7,479 nucleotides of DNA. Origin: Gemmatimonadota bacterium (GTDB lineage: Bacteria; Gemmatimonadota; Gemmatimonadetes; Palauibacterales; Palauibacteraceae). The stretch lies in the NCBI GenBank assembly GCA_013042495.1, contig JABDQB010000135.1:1-7479 (forward strand), written 5' to 3'. Made by a program: the position numbers and the translations under genes. Of this stretch, positions 1 to 6,261 are shown one piece after another (position 1 is the stretch's first letter; each line of letters opens with the position of its first letter). Below the pieces are notes generated by a model. That model worked only from the letters and a program-made list of their open reading frames with translations. It was not told the origin of the DNA and did no database searches.

Positions 1-88
1 GCGGACGAACGTCCTGCGCCCGCAATCCACCGACACCCGCGATGGTCATGAGCGCTAGGGCGGCTCGCAAAAGTCGGGACTTGCTCAC
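1..88 (-). CDS. N-terminus of an exported protein (partial, runs off left edge)
   Basis: Read on the minus strand from a GTG at 88-86, the first 29 codons give a classical signal peptide: a basic start (MSKSRLLR), a hydrophobic core (AALALMTIAGVGG) and a likely cleavage site near LRAQ, followed by DVRP. The rest lies outside the window, so the mature protein and its function cannot be named. No in-frame ATG, GTG or TTG lies upstream within about 90 nt. The only in-frame ATG downstream, at codon 14, would destroy the signal peptide, so GTG is the best start. No strong Shine-Dalgarno sequence is visible. The gene is divergent from the TonB-dependent receptor at 228, with a 139-bp gap that probably holds both promoters. 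It could be a periplasmic, lipoprotein-like or outer-membrane protein. Confidence 0.6.
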   Translation of the reverse strand, partial: MSKSRLLRAALALMTIAGVGGLRAQDVRP

Positions 89-213
89 TTTCGCGTCACC
101 GTCAGGATCTTCGTGTCGAATATCAGGTATTGTCTCAAGGGCCTCTTCGGGTGCCGCGGTTTGCCTGGCGGAGTCGTCCTGACCATCCTGAGCGCCCGAC
201 TGTACACAACTTC

Positions 214-217
214 GGAG
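214..217 (+). promoter_or_regulatory. Probable ribosome binding site (GGAG) for the TonB-dependent receptor
   Basis: GGAG lies 10 nt before the TTG start at 228. It is also 3 nt before an out-of-frame ATG at 221, so the site does not settle the start by itself. The TTG is chosen because it gives a full signal peptide in the receptor frame and no ATG exists in that frame before the signal peptide. Confidence 0.4.
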
Positions 218-227
218 CGGATGAGCC

Positions 228-2543
228 TTGGCGCGCATTCCCGACATAATACGACACCGGACAACTACTGCGGGCGCGTGGAGACCCGCGGCACTGTTCA
301 TCGCCGGCCTGCTGGTGTTCATCGATCCCGCTGCGGCCGCAGCCCAGCAAGCGACGGCTACTGTCCGTGGCAGGGTGGTCACGCCCGTGGGTCAGCCGGC
401 GGCGGGCGCCGAGATCCGGGTCGTCGGCCTGGGCCGACACGTGGATGCGGACGTCGACGGCCGATTCCGCATCGAGGTTCCCGCGGGCAGCTATGTCCTC
501 GAAGTCTACAGTGCTCGCTTCGGCCGGGCCGTCGAACGCATTGCTGCTGAGGCGGGTGCGGATCTGGACCTGGCGATCCGGCTCGAGCCCGTCTTCCACG
601 CGGAGCCGATCATCGCCAGTGTCGGGCCCGAGGCCCGCACTCAGACGGAGCTCTACCAGGCCACGGATGTCCTCGTCGGGCGGGAATTGGTGGAAAAGGG
701 CCGCAACTCCATCGGAGAGACCCTGGCCGAGCAGCCGGGCGTAACGTCCACCTACTACGGGCCCGGGTCCAGCCGACCGGTGATCCGAGGTCTACAGGGC
801 GACCGGGTACGGGTGCTGGAATCCGGCGTGAGCAGCGGTGACGTCTCGGCGAGCGGACCGGACCACGCCGTGGCCGTGGAGCCAATGCTGGCAGGGCAAA
901 TCGAGATTATCCGTGGTCCCTCGACGCTCCTGTACGGGAGCTCGGCCATCGGTGGCGCCGTCAACATGATCGACCCGCGAATCCCCCGTGAGAAATCAAT
1001 CCACGCGCTCACGGGCCATGCCCAGGTGCAGGGAGCCACGGTTAGCGACGAGTTGAACGGAGGCGCCTCGCTCAACGGGACGGTCGGTTCGTTCGGCTGG
1101 CACGCCAGCGGACTTCTACGAAACACGGACGACTACCGGATTCCCGGCCCTGCGGTCGCCCCCCTGGCCCAGGAGCCAGGCGAGGATCACCCGGACCTCG
1201 GCTTCCTGCTGAACAGCGCGCTCGAGACAAGGACTGGCTCCCTCGGAGCATCGTGGGTGGGTTCCGCCGGCTATCTCGGAGCGGCCGTCACAGGCTATGG
1301 CACGAAATACGGTGTCCCGGGGCACGAGCATGATGAAGAGGAATTGCCGCCAGCGCCGGGCGAGGAACACGAGCCCGGAGTGCGGATCGACCTGGATCAG
1401 ACCCGATTCGACGTGGAGGGAGCCTGGAACTTCGGCGGCAACCTGGTGCGGGCAGCGAAACTCAGGGCGGGTTACTCGGACTACCGGCACCGGGAACTCG
1501 AGGGCGACGAAGTGGGCACGCAGTTCGACAACAGCGAGTTCGAGGGACGACTGGAGGCGACGCACGCGCCGCTCGGACCGGTGAGCGGTACCCTGGGTGC
1601 CCAGTACGGAAACCGCGAAGTGCTCGCCGAAGGCCTGGAGGCGTTCCTTCCCGACACCAGGACCCGCTCCCTGGCCCTGTTCCTGTACGAGGAGATCCCG
1701 ATCGATGGCTTCAAGTTCGGGATCGGCGCTCGCTGGGAGGGCAACGATCACGACGTGATCGACGGCCGCAGCCAGAGCAGCGACGGATTCTCGGGTTCGC
1801 TGGGCGTCAACTGGTCCGCCTCGGAATCGGTGACGCTCACCGCGGCGGCAGCCCGATCGACCAAGCTCCCCTCGGCCGAGGAGCTCTTTTCGGACGGGCC
1901 GCACGCGGCGACACGATTGTACGAAGTCGGTGATCCGGATCTGGTGAATGAGATTGGCCACAGCGTCGACGCGGCGCTGATCGTCACGGAAGGGCCGGTA
2001 ACCGGACAGGTGGCTGGTTACCTGAACTCCTTCGACGATTTCATCTTCATCACACCGACGGATTCAACAGTCGGCGGGTTCGTGGTCGCCGAATACGGGC
2101 AGGCGGACGCCCGGTTCTACGGCTTCGAGCTCAACCTCAAGGTCGCGATTCTGCACCGCCCCGGTAACCACCTCGCCCTGACCGGGTTCAGCGACTACGT
2201 GCGCGCCGAGGCTACCGATGCTGATGAGCCTCTCCCTTTCATTCCGCCACTCCGCTGGGGTGGAGGGGCGCTGTGGGAGGTCGATCGCTGGCGGGCCGCC
2301 CTGGACGTACGGCGCACGGCGGAGCAGACCCGGGTCGCAGACTTCGAGACTCCGACGCCTGGATACACCTTCCTCAACGCTTCTGTCAGCTACGCTTTCT
2401 TCACGGGCAAGCTGATCCACGAGGTCACCCTGCGAGGCACGAATCTGACGGACCAGGAAGCGCGAAACCACGTCTCGCTTCTCAAGGACATCGCACCGCT
2501 CCCGGGCCGCGACATACGCCTCACGTACCGCCTGATGTTCTAA
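228..2543 (+). CDS. TonB-dependent outer-membrane receptor, ZnuD (zinc) type, with N-terminal carboxypeptidase-regulatory-like domain
   Basis: A 771-residue outer-membrane active transporter, powered by TonB-ExbBD, that starts at TTG. Residues 1-40 are a signal peptide (basic start, core AALFIAGLLVFI, cleavage near AAAAAQQ). Residues 43-120 form a carboxypeptidase-regulatory-like beta-sandwich (VRGRVVTPVGQPAAGAEI, then DGRFRIEVPAGSY). A possible TonB box is at about 126-131 (EPIIAS). The plug domain covers roughly 138-250 and shows RPVIRGLQGDRVRVLESG and IEIIRGPSTLLYGSSAIGG. The remainder is a beta-barrel ending in the terminal aromatic residue expected for barrel assembly (LTYRLMF). Two features resemble the ZnuD family: YGVPGHEHDEEE at 361-372, opening a His/Glu-rich loop that runs to about 384, and the block SAEELFSDGPHAATRLYEVG at 549-568. 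Zinc is therefore the inferred substrate; copper, nickel or haem remain possible. I saw no clear Zur operator upstream. Receptor identity is secure, the metal is not. Confidence 0.92.
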   Translation: MARIPDIIRHRTTTAGAWRPAALFIAGLLVFIDPAAAAAQQATATVRGRVVTPVGQPAAGAEIRVVGLGRHVDADVDGRFRIEVPAGSYVLEVYSARFGRAVERIAAEAGADLDLAIRLEPVFHAEPIIASVGPEARTQTELYQATDVLVGRELVEKGRNSIGETLAEQPGVTSTYYGPGSSRPVIRGLQGDRVRVLESGVSSGDVSASGPDHAVAVEPMLAGQIEIIRGPSTLLYGSSAIGGAVNMIDPRIPREKSIHALTGHAQVQGATVSDELNGGASLNGTVGSFGWHASGLLRNTDDYRIPGPAVAPLAQEPGEDHPDLGFLLNSALETRTGSLGASWVGSAGYLGAAVTGYGTKYGVPGHEHDEEELPPAPGEEHEPGVRIDLDQTRFDVEGAWNFGGNLVRAAKLRAGYSDYRHRELEGDEVGTQFDNSEFEGRLEATHAPLGPVSGTLGAQYGNREVLAEGLEAFLPDTRTRSLALFLYEEIPIDGFKFGIGARWEGNDHDVIDGRSQSSDGFSGSLGVNWSASESVTLTAAAARSTKLPSAEELFSDGPHAATRLYEVGDPDLVNEIGHSVDAALIVTEGPVTGQVAGYLNSFDDFIFITPTDSTVGGFVVAEYGQADARFYGFELNLKVAILHRPGNHLALTGFSDYVRAEATDADEPLPFIPPLRWGGGALWEVDRWRAALDVRRTAEQTRVADFETPTPGYTFLNASVSYAFFTGKLIHEVTLRGTNLTDQEARNHVSLLKDIAPLPGRDIRLTYRLMF

Positions 2544-2581
2544 TCGGGGGACTCGATTCAGGCCCTTGAATTGACGAGAGG

Positions 2582-2609
2582 TTGATTCCGGGCCCCAGAG
2601 TGGTATGAT
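2582..2609 (+). promoter_or_regulatory. Sigma70-like promoter with extended -10, upstream of rho
   Basis: TTGATT (2582-2587) and TATGAT (2604-2609) are separated by 16 nt. The -10 is preceded by TG at 2601-2602, giving the extended -10 form TGnTATGAT. In such GC-rich DNA this AT-rich match stands out. Predicted transcription starts near 2616, leaving a leader of roughly 205 nt before the preferred rho start. It lies 38 nt after the receptor stop codon, so rho is probably transcribed independently of the receptor. Confidence 0.6.
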
Positions 2610-2615
2610 TAATGC

Positions 2616-2820
2616 CTCGATCGTAGGCACGATGCGCCGGGAGGCGATCGTGATCGAGCCGACCCGCGGCTCCGCCGGGGATCCCCCTCAGGTCCGTCGG
2701 GTCTAACGGTAGCCCCATGCTGCTTCTGTTTCGATCCTCAAGGTCGCGGCGGCGGACGGTGTGGCTGTTTGTATCCCTGACCAGCGGGTATCCTCGCCGG
2801 TCGATCAGCAAAAGAATGGA
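2616..2820 (+). promoter_or_regulatory. Structured leader region of rho, possible autoregulatory attenuator
   Basis: This long untranslated leader contains several complementary segments. CTCGATC (2616-2622) pairs with GATCGAG (2652-2658). A compact GC-rich hairpin spans 2661-2683, with CGGC/GCCG around a three-base loop plus an adjoining CCC/GGG. GACCCG (2661-2666) can instead pair with CGGGTC (2698-2703). The same 3' segment can form a local hairpin at 2699-2716 (GGG, CUA, loop ACGG, UAG, CCC with one mismatch). After that comes a pyrimidine-rich, G-poor run at about 2713-2740 that could serve as a Rho-loading site. Rho is known to control its own mRNA by attenuation in E. coli; applying that here is inference. 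Short ORFs at 2632-2706 and 2717-2830 lie in it. Confidence 0.4.
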
Positions 2821-3969
2821 ATGGAAGTGACGAACGAAGGAACCCTCGGGGTGCTGGACGTCCTCGGCGGAAAGTCGGGGTTCATCCGGCGGCAGCACAT
2901 GAGCTATACGCCCAGCGATGAAGACATTTACGTCGGGCAACGCCTGATCCACAAACACAAGCTGCGGTCGGGCGACGAGATCGCAGGCGAGGTCGGCAAC
3001 CCGCCCGGAAGCGGTAAGAGCCCGCCTCTCAAACGGGTATTCTCGGTCAACGGCGTGCCCGTCGAAGAACTCGGTCACCGCCGTGACTTCAAGCGACTCT
3101 CGGCACAGCACCCCAAAGAACAACTCAAGTTGGAATGCGGACTCACCCGACGAGGAGAGCCGGATCCCACCAACCGGATCATCGACCTGTTCTGTCCGCT
3201 GGGAAAAGGGCAGAGAGCCATGATCGTGGCACCTTCCAAGGCCGGGAAAACCTTTGTCCTGCAGGCGATCGCCGAGGGCATCGTGAAGAATTACCCGGAT
3301 TCCTCGGTCTTCATCCTGCTGGTGGATGAACGTCCCGAGGAGGTCACCGAGATGGAGGCGTGCGGCTTCGGCGAGGTGGTGGCGTCGAGTTTCGACTACC
3401 CGGCCGAGCGCCACGTGCAGGTCGCCGAGATCACCCTGGAGCGCGCCCGTCGCCGGGCCGAAATGGGCCAGGACGTGGTCATCATTCTCGATTCGATCAC
3501 GCGGCTGGCGCGGGCGTACAACACGGTCGAGGACGGAACTGGCCGTACTCTGTCCGGCGGACTCGACTCCGGCGCTCTCGACAAGCCCAAGCGCTTCCTC
3601 GGCAGCGCCCGCTATATAGCTCCGAATGAGGGCGGCGGCTCCTTGACGATCATCGCCACCGCGCTGGTGGATACGGGTTCTCGAATGGACCAGGTGATTT
3701 TCGAAGAGTTCAAGGGAACGGGAAACAGCGAGCTGGTTCTGAGCCGTGAGCTCGCGGACCGACGGATCTTCCCCGCGATCGACCTCAACGCCAGCGCGAC
3801 CCGGCGCGAAGAGCTGTTGCTATCGGACGCGGCTTTGACCGCGTCTCACGCGATGCGGCGGGAGCTGAGTGGGCACTCGGAGGTAGACGCGATGGGAGAG
3901 GTCCTCGGCATCATGAAGCGGACCTCCACGAACGCGATGCTTCTCGACAAGATCGCGGCACGCATCTAG
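2821..3969 (+). CDS. rho: Transcription termination factor Rho, lacking the N-terminal helical domain
   Basis: A hexameric RNA-dependent ATPase that ends transcription, 382 residues from ATG 2821. Residues 7-80 are the primary RNA-binding cold-shock-like fold (GTLGVLDVL, EDIYV with Y37, LRSGDEIAGEV). The ATPase core has Walker A IVAPSKAGKT (K143), the catalytic-Glu motif VDERPEEVTEM (E170), Walker B IILDSITRLARAYNTV (D224), the Q-loop region, the R-loop EEFKGTGNSEL and the arginine finger in SATRREEL (R328). E. coli Rho is 419 residues; the missing part is the helical Rho_N domain, and no candidate for it is encoded upstream. Two substitutions stand out: the P-loop reads APSKAGKT instead of the usual APPKAGKT, and the RNP1-like segment reads GKSGFIR where an aromatic residue usually precedes GF. 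A GTG at 2761 would add 20 residues, but those codons have poor third-position GC (11 of 20, against 16 of the next 20) and no family resemblance, so ATG 2821 is preferred. Its Shine-Dalgarno is weak. Confidence 0.95.
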   Translation: MEVTNEGTLGVLDVLGGKSGFIRRQHMSYTPSDEDIYVGQRLIHKHKLRSGDEIAGEVGNPPGSGKSPPLKRVFSVNGVPVEELGHRRDFKRLSAQHPKEQLKLECGLTRRGEPDPTNRIIDLFCPLGKGQRAMIVAPSKAGKTFVLQAIAEGIVKNYPDSSVFILLVDERPEEVTEMEACGFGEVVASSFDYPAERHVQVAEITLERARRRAEMGQDVVIILDSITRLARAYNTVEDGTGRTLSGGLDSGALDKPKRFLGSARYIAPNEGGGSLTIIATALVDTGSRMDQVIFEEFKGTGNSELVLSRELADRRIFPAIDLNASATRREELLLSDAALTASHAMRRELSGHSEVDAMGEVLGIMKRTSTNAMLLDKIAARI

Positions 3970-3988
3970 CATAACAGCCTCAAACTCG

Positions 3989-4036
3989 ATGACCCGGCGG
4001 GGAGGCCGTTTGTACCGACATCTTCCGCCGGGTCAT
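3989..4036 (+). terminator. Perfect 12-bp inverted repeat after rho (stem-loop, possible terminator)
   Basis: ATGACCCGGCGG (3989-4000) and CCGCCGGGTCAT (4025-4036) are exact reverse complements around a 24-nt loop. The repeat begins 19 nt after the rho stop and ends 65 nt before glgP. No T-run follows on either strand, so this is not a textbook intrinsic terminator. It may block 3' exonucleases, end transcription with help, or act as an operator for glgP. Confidence 0.5.
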
Positions 4037-4101
4037 GCGTCGATGGACCGTGACCGGAAGCGGCCCCCGATGCAGTCGAACCGATCCGAGACGATAGGCG
4101 C

Positions 4102-6261
4102 ATGAACGACACGGTTGAAACCGAGCTTCCGACACGAATCGCGGGCCTCGAGGGCCTCGCGAACAATTTGTGGTGGACCTGGCACCAGGACGCTCGCGGG
4201 CTGTTTCAGCGCCTCGACCCGACCCTGTGGGCGCTGTCCGGGAAGAACGCCGTCGATGTGCTGCAGCGGGTGGGAGCCGATCGGCTGGCGGAAGCGGCCC
4301 GAGATCCGCTGTTCCTGCGCGAGTACGATGCGGTGATGGCGGAATTGAACGCGGTTCTCGAGCAGCGACGGAGCTGGTACCGGGAGACACACGGTGACCT
4401 GGCCGCGGGCGGTATCGCCTACTTCTGCGCCGAGTTCGGCGTACATGCGTCCATTCCCATCTATTCCGGGGGCCTCGGCATCCTGGCGGGAGACCACTTC
4501 AAGGAGGCCAGCGACCTGGGCATTCCCCTCGTCGGCGTCGGCCTGTTCTACCAGAAGGGCTATTTCCGGCAGCGGATGACGGAGGATGGACGGCAACTCG
4601 CGATCGAGGAACCGTTCGATGCCGAATCCATGGCAATTCGCAAGGTATGGGGAAACGGAGAGGAGGGCGCGCACGCGTTCGTCACTCTGAATGGGCGTGT
4701 TGTTCACCTGGGCGTGTGGGAGCTGTTGATCGGTCGGTCCTCGATCTACCTGATGGACACCGACATCGAGATCAACGACCCGGAAGACCGGAAGCTCTCG
4801 CACCAGCTTTACTCGGGTGATAACGAGATGCGCCTGCGACAGGAGATCGTCCTCGGAATCGGGGGCGTGCGGGTCCTCCGGGCTCTCGACATACGACCAG
4901 ACGTCTGGCACGCGAACGAAGGTCATGCGGCCTTCATGACGCTCGAGAGGTTGCGCGAGTATGTCGAGGAAGGTCTGCTACCCGACGAAGCGCGAAAGCG
5001 GGTGACCGAATCCACCGTGTTCACGACCCACACCCCCGTCGCCGCGGGCCACGATGCCTTTTCGCTCGACCGCATGGACCGGTACTTCCACGACTATCTG
5101 GATCGCCTCGGCCTGTCTCGCGAGGAGTTGTTTGCGCTGGGCCGCCACCCGCATGACGACGGTCGGTTCCACATGTCTACCTTGGCCATCCGAATGTCGG
5201 AAGCTCGAAACGGAGTGAGCCAGCGTCATGGCGAAGTGGCCAGACGGATGTGGAGGTCCATGTGGCCGGAGGCCCCGAGCGACGACGAGGTGCCCATCGC
5301 CCACGTCACGAACGGCGTACACCTGCCGTCCTGGATCTCACCACCGTTCCGGAATCTGTTTCACCGGTATCTGGGTCCGGACTGGGAACTTCAGCAGGAT
5401 GATCCGGCGCTGTGGGAACGAGCTCTCGATCTTCCCGATCACCTCGTCTGGGAGGCGCACAAGAAGTGTCGCGGGCGCCTGTTCACGGAGCTGCGGATGC
5501 GCGCCCGTGAGCGCTGGACGGACGGTGAGTCGGCTCCCAGCCAGGTCGTAGCCGCCGGCACCCTGCTCGGTCCGACGACCCTGACCATCGGGTTCGCCCG
5601 CCGATTCGCGACCTACAAGCGAGCCACCTTGCTGTTCAAGGACATCGAGCGTTTGCGCGCCATTCTCCTCGACCCGTGGCGGCCGGTCCAGATCGTCATG
5701 GCCGGCAAGGCCCATCCGGCCGACGAGCCGGGCCAGGCGCTTCTCGCCGAAGTCTACGGCATGGCTTCGGATCCGGCGTTCGCGGGCCGCATCGCGTTCG
5801 TCGAGAACTACGAGATGAATATCGCGCGTGAACTCGTCTCCGGCGTGGACGTATGGCTGAACACTCCCCGACCGCCCATGGAGGCGAGCGGAACGAGCGG
5901 TCAGAAGGCGGCGATCAATGGCGTCCCACACCTGTCCACGCTGGACGGTTGGTGGGCCGAAGGATTCACCCGTCTCAACGGCTGGGCGATCGGCGAGGAC
6001 CTGGGCGGCGAGACGCCAGAGGACTGGGCGGTGGCTGATGCCCAGGACGCCGAATCCCTGTACCGGGTGATCGAGGATGAGATCAGACCCCTGTATTACA
6101 CGCGCGACGCGGACGGAGTACCGCGAGGCTGGGTGCGCGTGATGAAGCAGGCGATCCGCACGGGTGGGGCCCGGTTCACGGCCCGGCGCATGCTGAAGGA
6201 TTACACGGAGGGGTACTACGTGCCGGCAGCCAGCCGAGTCGCCGAACGGGCGTCGGACTAG
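4102..6261 (+). CDS. glgP: Alpha-glucan (glycogen/maltodextrin) phosphorylase, short type with DUF3417 N-terminus
   Basis: A cytoplasmic PLP enzyme of 719 residues that releases glucose-1-phosphate from the non-reducing ends of glycogen or maltodextrin using phosphate (GT35 family). Residues 1-100 form the DUF3417-type N-terminus (LANNLWWTWHQDARGLFQRL). The phosphorylase fold begins at about 107 with AYFCAEFGVHASIPIYSGGL and GDHFKEASDLGIPLVGVGLF. Other conserved blocks are HANEGHAAF (N272-H275), HVTNGVHLPSW (N404-H407), GFARRFATYKR (phosphate/PLP-site R501 and K506) and EASGTSGQKAAINGVPHLS, whose K602 is the expected PLP Schiff-base lysine. A DGWWAEG block follows. The length is near the low end for the short TIGR02094-like type, and the allosteric N-terminal extensions of animal enzymes are absent. 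The ATG has only a weak AGG three bases upstream; the start is supported because the DUF3417 domain begins immediately. No other glycogen gene lies in the window. Its stop overlaps the convergent trmJ-like gene. Confidence 0.95.
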   Translation: MNDTVETELPTRIAGLEGLANNLWWTWHQDARGLFQRLDPTLWALSGKNAVDVLQRVGADRLAEAARDPLFLREYDAVMAELNAVLEQRRSWYRETHGDLAAGGIAYFCAEFGVHASIPIYSGGLGILAGDHFKEASDLGIPLVGVGLFYQKGYFRQRMTEDGRQLAIEEPFDAESMAIRKVWGNGEEGAHAFVTLNGRVVHLGVWELLIGRSSIYLMDTDIEINDPEDRKLSHQLYSGDNEMRLRQEIVLGIGGVRVLRALDIRPDVWHANEGHAAFMTLERLREYVEEGLLPDEARKRVTESTVFTTHTPVAAGHDAFSLDRMDRYFHDYLDRLGLSREELFALGRHPHDDGRFHMSTLAIRMSEARNGVSQRHGEVARRMWRSMWPEAPSDDEVPIAHVTNGVHLPSWISPPFRNLFHRYLGPDWELQQDDPALWERALDLPDHLVWEAHKKCRGRLFTELRMRARERWTDGESAPSQVVAAGTLLGPTTLTIGFARRFATYKRATLLFKDIERLRAILLDPWRPVQIVMAGKAHPADEPGQALLAEVYGMASDPAFAGRIAFVENYEMNIARELVSGVDVWLNTPRPPMEASGTSGQKAAINGVPHLSTLDGWWAEGFTRLNGWAIGEDLGGETPEDWAVADAQDAESLYRVIEDEIRPLYYTRDADGVPRGWVRVMKQAIRTGGARFTARRMLKDYTEGYYVPAASRVAERASD

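Noticed and set aside
89..227. Zur operator or clear sigma70 promoters in the divergent gap
   Set aside because: No AT-rich palindrome of the Zur type and no convincing -35/-10 pair was found on either strand.
1116..1961. Long minus-strand open frame opposite the receptor (281 codons)
   Set aside because: It is antisense to the strongly conserved receptor barrel, has no recognisable domain, and long antisense frames are expected in GC-rich coding DNA.
2556..2571. Small inverted repeat ATTCA/TGAAT after the receptor stop as a terminator
   Set aside because: Only five base pairs plus one G-U with a four-base loop and no T-run; too weak to call a terminator.
2571..2576. TTGACG as the -35 of the rho promoter
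   Set aside because: It is 27 nt from TATGAT, too far. TTGATT at 2582 gives a normal 16-nt spacer, and no other -10 fits 17 nt downstream of TTGACG.
2677..2686. GGGGATCCCC palindrome as an operator
   Set aside because: It overlaps the leader hairpin and is short enough to arise by chance in GC-rich DNA.
2521..3414. Minus-strand open frame across the rho leader and rho
   Set aside because: It would be antisense to conserved Rho motifs and covers the rho promoter; no family signature is seen.
4033..4926. Minus-strand open frame opposite the start of glgP
   Set aside because: It is complementary to the DUF3417 and early phosphorylase blocks, with no domain of its own.
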